Below are positions 31,494 through 41,233 of a DNA stretch of 64,000 nt, one piece after another. The position numbers and the translations under genes were made by a program. The stretch covers positions 1 through 64,000 of the forward strand of contig CAIMUX010000133.1 in NCBI GenBank assembly GCA_903844735.1. The letters run 5' to 3'. The notes beneath the pieces were generated by a model that was not told where the DNA came from, ran no database searches, and saw only the letters and a program-made list of their open reading frames with translations. The DNA comes from Candidatus Eiseniibacteriota bacterium (GTDB lineage Bacteria > Eisenbacteria > RBG-16-71-46 > CAIMUX01). Within the stretch, counting starts at the first letter, position 1; each line of letters opens with the position of its first letter.

Positions 31494-33304
31494 GATTCTC
31501 CTTCTGTCTCGCTCCGCGTCTGGTGCCGGGGCATGCGGAGCAGGAACCTGCTCCCACGCCCCGGCGCGGAGTCGACCGTGATGGTGCCGCCATGGCTGCG
31601 CACGATGGTGTAGGCCACCGCCAGGCCGAGGCCGGTCCCGCTGGCAGCGGTCCCATCCTTGGTAGTGAAGAACGGCTCAAAGACGTGCTTGCGGGTTTCC
31701 TCGTCCATGCCCATGCCGCTGTCCCGCAGGACGATCTCCGCCTGCCCGTCCGTGCCCGAGACGTGGGTCGCCACCGTAAGCTCGCCCCCCTGGGGCATCG
31801 CCTCGCAAGCATTGATCAGGATGGAGAGCAGCGCCTGTTTGATCTGCTGCGCATCGCATTCCACGGCGGGAAAGGTAGGATCCAGCTCGAGATGAGCATG
31901 GATGGAAGAGAGGTCCAGTTGGTGCTGGACGAGTCTCACCGACTGACGGATGACCTCATTGAGGTCGTTCCCCGTAACCTGGGGCCGCGAACTCCGCGAG
32001 AAGGCGAGAAGGTTGCGCACAATCTCGCCGCAGCGCGCGGCCTCCGACTCAATCCGCCCCAGCCAGTCGGCCACTTCGGGTCCGGCAAGGGAGCCGAGTG
32101 CGGCGGCGGTTTCCCCTCCGTCGAACGGCGATCCTTCCTTGTCCCCTGAGGCAGCCGTGCCCGGCGCCTTCCCGCCGGATCCCCCCAAGCTGGGTGCGCC
32201 TCCCCGGGGCGCCCCGCCGCCGGATACCCCGTCGCCGGATACCCCGCCCTCGGATGCGCCCCCGCCTGGAGTTCCCTCACCCGCGGCTTTGGCCGCACCA
32301 CGGCTCATCTTCTTGAGAAGAAGCCGGGCGTAGGTCCGGATCCCCGCGAGCGGGTTGTTGATCTCGTGCGCCACCACCGCCGCCAGCTTGCCGAGAGATG
32401 CCATCTTCTCGACCTCGATCATCTCGTCCTGGGCGCGGCGCAAGGCCGCGCTCTTCTCGTCCACGCGGCGCTCCAGCGTCCCCGCCCACTCCTCGCTCTC
32501 GCGCCGCGCCTCTTGCAGGTCGGCGGTCATCTGGTTGAACGCCCGCACCAGCTCGCTCAGCTCGCTGTCGAAGCGGTCGGGCACCCGCATCGCGAGATTG
32601 CCGGCCGAGACCGCGCGCGTGGCCGCGAGGAGGTTCTTCACCGGCCGATTGAAGGTGCGCCGGACGAAGAGAAAGGAAAGCCCGGAGACGATGGCCATCA
32701 CAAGCAACGACGAGAGGACAAAGTTCCGGCTCCACCGCTGCGTGTAGGCGTCGATCTGCTCCAGCGACATCTGCACGTCGAGCACCCCGAGCACCGCCTG
32801 GCCCGGCGCATGCACATGGCAGGCCGCGTTGGAGCAATCGGGATCGTTCCCGACGGGATGGATCGTCCCCATCACTCGGTGTCCCCCGGCACGGTAGATC
32901 CTCGTGCGCTCACCGCGCTCCAGGCGGGTCAGTGGTCGGGCGGAAGAGTGACATCGGTCACAGGCGTCAGCGCTCAGATCGACGCGAACGCCCACCTCCG
33001 TGGGCAGCGAGGAGTAGCGGATGGTGCCGGTCTTGTCGTAGATGCGAACCCGCTGGAGCTGAGGCTGACGGCCGATCTCGAACAGGACATTGGCCAGCTC
33101 GTTGCGATCGTTGCGGAGCATGGCCGTGCGGGTCGACCGACGGATGATCTCTCCGAGTCGGTCTTCCGACTGGAGGACCAGGTGCTCCTGTCCCTGGCGG
33201 GAGAGGCGGCCATAGACGACCCCGAACACGGCGAGGAGCACCGCCATGCTCGCCACCGTCGCCAAGGCCAGCTTGGTGCCGAGTCCCGGCCCTCTCCTGC
33301 CCAT
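31490..33304 (-). CDS. membrane histidine kinase with c-type heme motifs
   Basis: A 604-residue sensor kinase. A transmembrane helix (about 11-33) precedes a periplasmic domain with CDRCH (Cys115-His119) and CSNAACH (Cys157-His163), the first a classic CxxCH heme c site and the second a spaced variant. A second helix (about 195-215) is followed by HAMP, a coiled coil, and the HisKA box MASLGKLAAVVAHEINNPLA (His313). The ATPase domain has NACEAM, DSGMGMDEE and TGLGLAVAY. Within HisKA, residues about 336-407 are a Gly/Ala/Ser-rich insertion between the two helices of the dimerisation hairpin. It likely senses redox state or a gas. It lies directly downstream of the NrfD-like gene. Confidence 0.93.
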   Translation of the reverse strand: MGRRGPGLGTKLALATVASMAVLLAVFGVVYGRLSRQGQEHLVLQSEDRLGEIIRRSTRTAMLRNDRNELANVLFEIGRQPQLQRVRIYDKTGTIRYSSLPTEVGVRVDLSADACDRCHSSARPLTRLERGERTRIYRAGGHRVMGTIHPVGNDPDCSNAACHVHAPGQAVLGVLDVQMSLEQIDAYTQRWSRNFVLSSLLVMAIVSGLSFLFVRRTFNRPVKNLLAATRAVSAGNLAMRVPDRFDSELSELVRAFNQMTADLQEARRESEEWAGTLERRVDEKSAALRRAQDEMIEVEKMASLGKLAAVVAHEINNPLAGIRTYARLLLKKMSRGAAKAAGEGTPGGGASEGGVSGDGVSGGGAPRGGAPSLGGSGGKAPGTAASGDKEGSPFDGGETAAALGSLAGPEVADWLGRIESEAARCGEIVRNLLAFSRSSRPQVTGNDLNEVIRQSVRLVQHQLDLSSIHAHLELDPTFPAVECDAQQIKQALLSILINACEAMPQGGELTVATHVSGTDGQAEIVLRDSGMGMDEETRKHVFEPFFTTKDGTAASGTGLGLAVAYTIVRSHGGTITVDSAPGRGSRFLLRMPRHQTRSETEGES

Positions 33305-33344
33305 TTCCCTCCTGCGGGCCTGCGGCCCGGCGCCGGCGCGCCGG

Positions 33345-34507
33345 TTAGTGCTTCCCGAAGATCGGCAGGTTCTTCACGGCGAGACGAAAGAGGAAGAACC
33401 CCACGGCAACGACCGACATGGTAACGGCAATCTCCATCCAGGTGGGGAAGTAATCCGCTCCCAAACCCCGCACCATGCCGGTGATGCTGACGTTGAGACG
33501 GTTCAGCACGAAGCCGAGCACGACGAGCACCGCCCCGAGGAAGAGTCCCCGCTCGGAGTTTCGCCACTTCGGCACCGCCAGCACGATGACCGGGGCCACG
33601 AGACCCAGAGCCACCTCGAGGAGAAACATCCGCTCCTCCATCGCCCCCGGGTTGAAAGCGGCGAAGGCGTGCCGTCCGCGCAGATCGAGGAAGCGGAGCA
33701 CCCCGGTCACGATCAGCACGACCAGTGACACACTCCCGAGATCCGAAAGGATCGACATCTGCAGCCGGTGACCGAAGGCGCGATGGCTGAGGAACGACTC
33801 GAAGATCACCATCGCGCAGCCGACGCCGATCGCAGAGAGAACGAAGAGAATCGGCAGGATCGGCGTGTACCAGAGCGGATGCAGCTTATTCGGGACGATG
33901 AGAAAGAGCGATCCGAGCGATGATTGGTGCAAGAACGAGAGAATGACCCCGAGGATCACGAGCGGCAGCATCACCGACCGCACGATCCGCAGAGCCCAGT
34001 CCCACCGCAGCCGTTCGAAGACGATCGGACTGAACTCGAGCGACAGAACGGTGGTGTACAACGTAACGCACCAGCCGACCTCGAACATCACCGAGTGCGG
34101 GTTCCACATGACAAGCGGGTGCCAGACCCGCCACGGCTGCCCCAGGTCGAAGAGAGCGCACCCACGACGAGAAGGTACCCGAGAAACGCGGTGAGAATGG
34201 CGGGGCGCACCACCGGTTTCATCTTGTGGATGTTGAACAGGTGCACCGTGGCGGCCATGGTGAAGCCTCCGGCCGCCAGGCCGACGCCGCAAAGGACGTC
34301 AAAGCCGATCCACAAGCCCCAGGGAAAGGCGTCGGAGAGGTGGGTTGACGCCCCCAGTCCTCTGGAAAAGCGGATCCAGGTGGCATAGGCCCCGGCCGCC
34401 AGGGTAACGAGAAAGATCACGCCCCAGAAGGAGGGCCGCCACGCCTTGCGTCTCTTGCGCAAAGGCACGGGAGCGGTACTCGAAAGGGCCGTGCTGCTAC
34501 CGTTCAC
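33345..34507 (-). pseudogene. NrfD/HybB-like membrane subunit, frameshifted
   Basis: Quinone-linked integral membrane subunit of the NrfD/PsrC/HybB family with about ten helices. The reading starts MNGSSTALSSTAPVPLRKRR at 34507 and is normal to AFLGYLLVVGAL. There the frame must change to continue LFDLGQPWRVWHPLVMWNPH, SVMFEVGWCVTLYTTVLSLE in the frame ending at 33345. A single base appears to be missing near 34150-34160 (GCTCTCTTCGAC where GCTC.TCTTCGAC is expected). Both halves are otherwise intact and family-like, including FLHQSSLGSLFLIVPNKLHP and AVKNLPIFGKH. This could be a real mutation or a sequencing/assembly error. It overlaps the ferredoxin gene by four bases. Confidence 0.9.
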
Positions 34508-35367
34508 GCCTTCACCCCATCCTTCCGCACCGCCACCGCGCCGGCACCGTCCTCACCCGCCCCGTCCCTCCGCACGGCCCCCGGGCCCGCAACATCTTCG
34601 CCCCTGCTTGCCCAGGAGACGTCCTCCTCCGCCAGTGTCATCCTTCGGTTGATGATCCAGAAGATCCCGAAGAGGGCCGTCCCTGCCGTGATAGCGAAGG
34701 TGGGGATCTTCGACAGCACCCTGAAGGTGAGCTCCGGCAACGATTCGATCCCGGCGTTGGTCGGGAAGCCGAGGGAGGCGAAACCGTGGCCCTTGGGCGC
34801 GAGGAAGAAGACCGAGGTCCCGCCGACTTCGCGTTCGCCGAAGATCTGCATATCGTAGGTCTCCGGGGCGGCGTCGACGCGCTTGCGCGCCTCCCGCAGC
34901 ATCTCCTCACGTTCGCCGAAAAGCGTGGCCCCGGTGGGGCAGGCCTCGGAACACGCGGTTGGCTCGCCTTTGGCGAGGCGGTGATCGCAGAGGATGCACT
35001 TGCGGACGAGCGGCACCGGCTTGTCCCACTCGTACTTCGGAACGCCGAACGGGCAGGCCACCATGCAGTAGCGGCAGCCCATGCACCGCTCCGCGCGGTA
35101 GGAGACCGGCCCTTCCGGCGTCTTGTGCAGCGCCGCCACCGGGCAAACCGAAGCACAGGCCGGCTGCTCGCAGTGCATGCATATCTTGCGCACGAAGATC
35201 CGGTCGCCGTTCTCCAGAGCCCCCTTGTCCAGCACCGCCGTCCAGGATTGGTGGTTCCAGGTCTCCATGGGCGTTTCCGGATTGCCGTGTTCAGCGGCAC
35301 AGGCCGAATGGCAGGCACCGCAACCGACGCACTGCGTGACATCAATCAGCAGACCCTTAGCGCCCAC
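34504..35367 (-). CDS. NrfC/HybA-like 4Fe-4S electron-transfer protein
   Basis: A 287-residue ferredoxin subunit with several 4Fe-4S motifs: CVGCGACHSAC, CMHCEQPACASVCPVAAL, CMGCRYCMVACPFG and CILCDHRL....CSEACPTGA. A C-terminal helix (FAITAGTALFGIFWIINRRM) would anchor it. The GTG at 35367 follows GGAGGG; the frame is open to 35418 but without a site. It should pass electrons between the NrfD-like quinone subunit and an unknown partner. The absence of a catalytic molybdenum, nickel or heme subunit next to it is notable. The last 30 residues (GEDGAGAVAVRKDGVKA) are Gly/Ala-rich. Confidence 0.9.
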   Translation of the reverse strand: MGAKGLLIDVTQCVGCGACHSACAAEHGNPETPMETWNHQSWTAVLDKGALENGDRIFVRKICMHCEQPACASVCPVAALHKTPEGPVSYRAERCMGCRYCMVACPFGVPKYEWDKPVPLVRKCILCDHRLAKGEPTACSEACPTGATLFGEREEMLREARKRVDAAPETYDMQIFGEREVGGTSVFFLAPKGHGFASLGFPTNAGIESLPELTFRVLSKIPTFAITAGTALFGIFWIINRRMTLAEEDVSWASRGEDVAGPGAVRRDGAGEDGAGAVAVRKDGVKA

Positions 35368-35452
35368 AACGGTTTCCCTCCTGGATTGGTACGCAAAGAG
35401 CCGAGTCCGGGGGCCCACAGCCCACCGGACCCGACCTCAGCTCAGCGCCGAG

Positions 35453-36094
35453 CTAGCCCTTCAAGAACGAATCGACAAAGCCGTCCCAGACATTGTCAGG
35501 CTCGTGCCGCATCCAACCGGCCGCGGGCTTGCCGCCATCGGGGAGCGCCATGGCCGGGGCCGGCATCGCTTCGGCCGCCACGAAGTCACGTAGCCGAGCC
35601 CACTCCTGGGAGAACCAGCGCCGGGCATCTTCAGCCATCGGCAGGGCACCGAGATCCTGGCGGGGCTGCACCGGATCGATCGAGAGAAGCCAGCCGTTCG
35701 CCTCATCACCGACCGGCGGAACCACGACCCCGTCCAGCGGCGAGTGGAAGACGACGGTCCGGCTGCCCCAACGAGCGGTAAACAACGGCTGCCCCTTACG
35801 CACCCGAGTGCCGGACACCGGCGCCTCGACAACATCCGGTTCGCCGAACGCGGAGCGAACCAGGGCGTCGAGGGCGATGCGAGCCTGCCCCGAAGGAATC
35901 AGCCCGACCATCAGGTGGGACGGAGTCAGAAACACGCCACCCGGCAAGTCGGGCTCAGGCAGGATCGCGGCCAGAAGACCGCCCGAACTCATGGCCGGCA
36001 CGTAGGCCACCGCCTTGCGACGGGACGCCCACTGCACCAGGACATCCGCGACTAGGAACGCGACGATCGTCAAAATGACAAACAGGGCGACCAT
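35453..36094 (-). CDS. membrane-anchored GcvH-like protein, no lipoyl lysine
   Basis: A 213-residue protein. The ATG at 36094 has GAGG 8 bases upstream. The N-terminal helix is MVALFVILTIVAFLVADVLV. The following domain has the glycine-cleavage-H/biotinyl-lipoyl fold signature (LTPSHLMVGLIPSGQARIAL, DALVRSAFG, then VEAPVSGTRVRKGQPLFTAR and VVFHSPLDGVVVPPV). In true H proteins a lysine in V(K)A sits eight residues before the SP/AP of the second hairpin. Here that segment reads GSRTVVFHSP with no lysine, so lipoylation is not expected. It is coupled to the neighbouring GcvH-like gene. Proteins of this type accompany NrfD/NrfC modules in other bacteria. Confidence 0.8.
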   Translation of the reverse strand: MVALFVILTIVAFLVADVLVQWASRRKAVAYVPAMSSGGLLAAILPEPDLPGGVFLTPSHLMVGLIPSGQARIALDALVRSAFGEPDVVEAPVSGTRVRKGQPLFTARWGSRTVVFHSPLDGVVVPPVGDEANGWLLSIDPVQPRQDLGALPMAEDARRWFSQEWARLRDFVAAEAMPAPAMALPDGGKPAAGWMRHEPDNVWDGFVDSFLKG

Positions 36095-36099
36095 GGAAC

Positions 36100-36915
36100 T
36101 CACCTCTCTTTCGGCGGAGCTTCCGCTCCACCTTGTCTACTGCGCCCCCTCCCGGGTGCGCGGGACGACGAACGGCCAGTGTACACTCGCTCCGCCCCGA
36201 TCCAGCGGCGAACCAGGGCTGGGTAGTCGGCTCCGGCCCAGCCTGCAAGCCGGTCCAGATCCAACTCCCCGCCATCGGGCAGGACAGGCCTGCCTGCCGA
36301 CGATCCGGCAGCCAGCCCCAGACACTCTTCCTGGAACCTTGACCACTCCCGAGCCATGTCGAGGCCGGCCGTGCGGCCGAAGGAGAATCGCCCAAGCTGC
36401 CGCTCCAGGCGCGGGACGCTCAGCACCAAGATCCAGGCCCGGGTGTACGGGTTGCGCAGCATCGAGGCAAGGCGCCCCGGAATCGGCCGATGCACGCGGA
36501 CAACATCGCCGCTCACCGGGCTGGCAAACTCGATTGTCCCACCGTCGAAGTGGGCGCGCACAGCGACCTGCCCTGATCGAAGGCAGTCCCCGGGATCGGG
36601 AAGATCAAAGCTCCGGGCCGGGCGGATCAAGCTCGCAGCCACCGGGTCAAACCCAATCTGGACCTCTCCGGCGGGAAGTACCCGCAACCACAAGTGCTGC
36701 GGGTCGTGGAAACGGTCGCCCCCCGCCGGAATCCGCTGGCCCGGAAGAGCGCCGGAAGACCGTGGGGAGGCTTGAGTGACTCGGGCCGCCATCGATGCTT
36801 CGGGGTGGAACAAGGCCTCGACAGGGCATCCTGAGCATTGGTACTCACGGTCACACAATCGGTAGGTGAGCAGTCCCGCCCACATCCAAACGCACTTGTT
36901 CAGATCGTCGCTCAT
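36100..36915 (-). CDS. GcvH-like protein with N-terminal Cys motif
   Basis: A 271-residue protein; the ATG at 36915 follows GGGAGG. The N-terminus carries CVWMWAGLLTYRLCDREYQC SGCP, a Cys cluster (CxxxxxCxxC type) that could bind a metal or a cofactor. The middle is GcvH-like (HDPQHLWLRVLPAGEVQIGF, DPVAASLI, FASPVSGDVVRVHRPIPGRL). As in the neighbour, the residue expected to be the lipoyl lysine is not lysine (FDGGTIEFASP). The C-terminus is Arg/Gly/Ser-rich. It is the first gene of the redox module, overlapping or nearly touching the next gene, and probably defines the operon start. Confidence 0.8.
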   Translation of the reverse strand: MSDDLNKCVWMWAGLLTYRLCDREYQCSGCPVEALFHPEASMAARVTQASPRSSGALPGQRIPAGGDRFHDPQHLWLRVLPAGEVQIGFDPVAASLIRPARSFDLPDPGDCLRSGQVAVRAHFDGGTIEFASPVSGDVVRVHRPIPGRLASMLRNPYTRAWILVLSVPRLERQLGRFSFGRTAGLDMAREWSRFQEECLGLAAGSSAGRPVLPDGGELDLDRLAGWAGADYPALVRRWIGAERVYTGRSSSRAPGRGRSRQGGAEAPPKER

Positions 36916-37511
36916 CGGAACCTCCCGGATCGGCCGTGCATCATCGTTCCACCGTCCCTAGTGTCCAGAAGCATGCCATCACCCCGACCCCGATGGCAAT
37001 TTCCATAATTGGAAACCTTGCAATCGAATACGGCAGAGCTATGTCACTTAGGGGACGCACCTCCTCCGGGAGCGATGCCGACAGTGGAGAATTATTCAAC
37101 GCCGCCACCGCTGACAATGCTGCCACAGCGATGTAACCACATGCAAGTACTTGTCATGATTATGATCGATGAATATTTCATCGTTGTGTTGTTATTTCCG
37201 CCACACATGGCAGACGACACCCACCATGTCGGGGCAGCAGGCATCGCCCCTTGTTTCGACAGTTCCGCAGGTGACCGTGCCGACCCAACCAGCTCCGCTG
37301 GATTGTGGGCGGCGCATCACGAGGTCCGTAGACCGGCGAAAGACATCCCGACGGAAAACGGCGAAGTGGGAAGAAACCAGGTGACAGCCCAGCTTGTTGC
37401 ATCCAGGCCAGAAGTAATCGAGCGAAAAGCGTCCTTGCTGCATCCAAGCTTGAGGAGTATACTCAGGAAAGGATCTTATGCGGCTTCTCTAGGTTGTGGA
37501 GGGCTCGTCAC
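36916..37511. other. divergent intergenic region with lower GC
   Basis: About 600 bp between the redox module and the thioredoxin-fold gene, with visibly more A and T around 36,980-37,200 than the surroundings. It is the likely site for the promoters of both units. I looked for a sigma-54 element (TGGCAC-N5-TTGC) toward the minus strand and found none convincing. Confidence 0.45.
36941..37126 (-). CDS. possible small membrane protein upstream of the redox module
   Basis: A 61-codon frame with a GTG start and no ribosome-binding site. The C-terminal part (ARFPIMEIAIGVGVMACFWT) is hydrophobic like one transmembrane helix. It ends 26 bp before the GcvH-like gene on the same strand. Its codons are more AT-ending than those of the neighbours, which argues against a real gene. 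Confidence 0.25.
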   Translation of the reverse strand: MAALSAVAALNNSPLSASLPEEVRPLSDIALPYSIARFPIMEIAIGVGVMACFWTLGTVER

Positions 37512-38090
37512 GTGGTCCGTAGCGGTCAAATGGGTTCCCGGGTTTGCTTCCTCACGGCCATTCTCGCCTTCATCTGCCTCCTCCCGCGTCCCGCATCCGC
37601 CATTTCCATCGGAGACCGGGCTCCCAATTTCACCCTCACCGACCAGAATGGCGCAAGTTGCAGCCTTTCGGGGAACGCAGGGAGCGTCCGGCTGATCTAT
37701 TTTTTTGGACACAGTGCCCAGGTCTGCGCCGAAACCGCCCGCCAGGTCGGTGCGGACTTCGAGTCCGCCTACGGTCCGAAGGGGCTGGTCGTCCTCGGGC
37801 TTGAGTGCTGGGACGGCACAGAACAGCAACTCCGCGACTTTGCTACGGCCAACGGGGTCTCCTACCCACTACTCGGGAACGCCGGGGCCACCGCCCGTCA
37901 ATACGATGTTCCCTACCAGAGTTTCGTGGTGCTCGACACCGGCGGCCTGGTTCGTCTGGTCATCCTGGGTCCCGACGCCTCTGCCTATAACCGCGATCAG
38001 ATCGAGACGACGATAAAATCGCTCCTGCAGAACCCGAGCGCGACGGAAGAACAGACGTGGGGAGCGATTAAGGTGCTGTTCAGCCGCTGA
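37512..38090 (+). CDS. exported thioredoxin-fold (AhpC/TlpA-like) protein
   Basis: A 192-residue protein; the GTG at 37512 follows GGAGGG with 8-base spacing and gives a signal peptide (CFLTAILAFICLLPRPASA). The fold is peroxiredoxin/TlpA-like: IGDRAPNFTLTDQNGASCSL, LIYFFGHSAQVCAETARQVG, LVVLGLECWDGTEQQLRDFA, GVSYPLLGN. The usual CxxC is missing; only one Cys (AQVC) lies at the start of the active-site helix. The chemistry is therefore more like a 1-Cys peroxidase or non-catalytic. A periplasmic role is inferred. It overlaps the converging queD by about ten bases. Confidence 0.8.
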   Translation: MVRSGQMGSRVCFLTAILAFICLLPRPASAISIGDRAPNFTLTDQNGASCSLSGNAGSVRLIYFFGHSAQVCAETARQVGADFESAYGPKGLVVLGLECWDGTEQQLRDFATANGVSYPLLGNAGATARQYDVPYQSFVVLDTGGLVRLVILGPDASAYNRDQIETTIKSLLQNPSATEEQTWGAIKVLFSR

Positions 38091-38463
38091 TCCCGCCGCT
38101 GCCGGCCGGGCCCTCGTATTCACAACGACTGTGGGGAGTCTCGAAGATCGTCACCCGGTAGAGGCCTGGAAGCCGCGGCTGCAGCCGCTCCCAGATCCAC
38201 GCCGCAAGTAGCTCCGAGGTTGGGTTCTCCAGGTCGGGAATGGCGTTCAAGAGCGCATGATCCAACGGATCCAGAACCGCCCGCACTGCCCCACCGAGGT
38301 CTCCGTAGTCGATGACCCACCCTCGCTCTGGATCGATCTCGCCACGAACCGAGATCTCCACCTCGAAGCTGTGCCCGTGGACGCGGCGGCACTTATGCTC
38401 CTCCGGCACCATGGGCAGAAAGTGCGCCGCGTCGAACCGAAACCGCTTGGCCAGTGTGTGCAT
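38080..38463 (-). CDS. queD: 6-carboxytetrahydropterin synthase / 6-pyruvoyl-tetrahydropterin synthase family
   Basis: A 127-residue enzyme of the PTPS family, which in most bacteria makes 6-carboxytetrahydropterin for queuosine and other 7-deazaguanines. Zinc ligands are visible: FDAAHFLPMVPEEHKCRRVH GHS supplies His, His and His with Cys nearby. Catalytic residues appear in LDHALLN and ETPHSRCEYEG. The length matches the family. ATG 38463 gives MHTLAKRFRFDAAHF; an ATG seven codons earlier is also possible. No other queuosine genes are in the window. Confidence 0.9.
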   Translation of the reverse strand: MHTLAKRFRFDAAHFLPMVPEEHKCRRVHGHSFEVEISVRGEIDPERGWVIDYGDLGGAVRAVLDPLDHALLNAIPDLENPTSELLAAWIWERLQPRLPGLYRVTIFETPHSRCEYEGPAGSGGISG

Positions 38464-38544
38464 GACCGCCCCATGATACCGCATCTGCCAACCGAAGCCA
38501 CCTGGAACTCAGATTCGGAGTAGCTGCGAACGAATACGACTGGC

Positions 38545-38635
38545 TTCGGGCTTCAGGCTTCACGCTGCGGGCTTCACGCTGCGGGCTTCAGGCTGCGGGC
38601 TTCGGCCTGCGGGCTTCAGGCTTCGGGCCGAAGGT
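38545..38635. repeat. degenerate about 15-bp tandem repeats
   Basis: Short units around CTGCGGGCTTC with AGG, ACG or GGC between them recur six to seven times. The spacing is near 15 bp with irregularities. Confidence 0.7.
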
Positions 38636-38697
38636 CGCCGAGCAGTCTCTGGAGGCCAAGGATTGAAGTCCGACGGCCGAAGCCATGGCGACGCGGG

Positions 38698-38806
38698 CGT
38701 ACGTTCCGTACGTCGAGGAGTCGGGCCGCGGCAGTCGGCCGCAGATGGGAGGCGCGCGCCGACCCGGCCCCGCAGGCGTACGCTTCGTACGTCGAGGAGC
38801 CGGGGC
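38698..38806 (+). repeat. duplicated CGTACG palindrome element
   Basis: GCGTACG, TTC, CGTACGTCGAGGAGTCGGG at 38,697-38,725 is repeated as GCGTACG, CTT, CGTACGTCGAGGAGCCGGG at 38,776-38,804, 79 bp apart. Each copy has two CGTACG palindromes three bases apart. They lie upstream of the ferredoxin promoter and could be protein-binding sites or part of a dispersed repeat. Confidence 0.65.
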
Positions 38807-38852
38807 AAGCGCAACGAAGCAGACGCGGCCGAATCCCGCGGCCCAGCCAGGT

Positions 38853-38882
38853 TTGACGCGCGTGCGGATCGGGCGCTATGAT
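38853..38882 (+). promoter_or_regulatory. sigma-70-type promoter of the ferredoxin gene
   Basis: TTGACG (38853-38858) and TATGAT (38877-38882) with an 18-base spacer, the best promoter match in the window. The expected transcription start is about 60 bp before the ferredoxin ATG. Confidence 0.7.
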
Positions 38883-38949
38883 GCCCCCTCGCCCGGGGCG
38901 CGACCCGGTAGGATGTTGGATATTCCTGTCACCAGGGAGGTCGAGAACC

Positions 38950-39240
38950 ATGGCTACTCACATCACGAACGAGTGTATCAACTGCGGCGCCTGCGAGCCG
39001 GAGTGCCCCAATGGAGCAATCCACGAGGGAGACGAAATCTACGTGATCGAGGCCGACCTCTGCTCGGAGTGCGTCGGCTTCCACAACGAGGAACAGTGCC
39101 AGGCGGTGTGCCCGGTTTCCTGCTGCCTGCCCGATCCGAACAACCCGGAGTCGGAGGAGCAACTCGCGGCGAAAGCCCGCCGGATCCACCCCGAAAAGCC
39201 GTTCGACATGGGCACCATCCCCTCCCGGTTCCGCAAGTAG
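38950..39240 (+). CDS. YfhL-type 2[4Fe-4S] ferredoxin
   Basis: A 96-residue ferredoxin; the ATG at 38950 follows AGGGAGG. Two cluster motifs are clear: CINCGACEPECPNGAI and CSECVG followed by an insertion and CQAVCPVSCC. The longer spacing between the second Cys pair and CxxxCP is typical of the Alvin/YfhL group. It is a small soluble electron carrier. A good promoter lies upstream, and the next gene (htrA) begins over 300 bp later, so it is probably monocistronic. Confidence 0.92.
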   Translation: MATHITNECINCGACEPECPNGAIHEGDEIYVIEADLCSECVGFHNEEQCQAVCPVSCCLPDPNNPESEEQLAAKARRIHPEKPFDMGTIPSRFRK

Positions 39241-39554
39241 CGAATCCGACGACGGCGGCGACACGCAGCCAAACGCGGGCCGATGCCGGCCGGGTTGTCA
39301 GGGCACCCCGGCCGGTGCGCATACCCGGCGAGCCCTCGGAACGACCGTGCCTCCATTCTCGGACTCTACCTCGTGGATCCCTCCGCCTGGGAAGTCCCCG
39401 AGACGGTGCGCCTCGTGGCGACCGCGCGGGAACATTCATCAAGCGCCGGGGTTCTCATGCATCCGAAATCCCATCGATCCCGAGAAACGGGATGTGGCGC
39501 TACGAGCGCCGGGACGCAACGGCGGCACCCTCGTGCCGTGGAGGTAAGGAAGAC
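39241..39554. other. intergenic region before htrA
   Basis: About 314 bp. Frames are open through it because of high GC, but no start, ribosome-binding site or family match is seen apart from the GGAGGTAAGGA site of htrA at its right end. Confidence 0.5.
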
Positions 39555-41081
<1,527 letters not shown>

Positions 41082-41233
41082 GATTGGCAGTCCGTAGGTC
41101 GGGGATGCGATCGGTATCCCCGGCTTCGGCGTTCCCGGCTTCGGCATCCTGGCTTGTGTTACGCAAGATCACAGGTCGGAGAGGAAGCGGTTCATAGGAA
41201 TCCGCGGTGTGAACAACCGCTGTTCGAGAAAGA

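Larger units (their letters stand above)
38485..38949. other. intergenic region with repeats before the ferredoxin gene
   Basis: About 465 bp. The left part (about 38,545-38,635) is a degenerate short tandem repeat based on GCGGGCTTC(A/G) with a period near 15. The middle holds two copies of a CGTACG-palindrome element (38,698 and 38,777). The right end carries a good promoter. No gene is supported. Confidence 0.6.

Noticed and set aside
36916-37511. Sigma-54 promoter for the redox module
   Set aside because: TGGCAG- and TTGC-like pieces exist but not with the required spacing or GG/GC dinucleotides.
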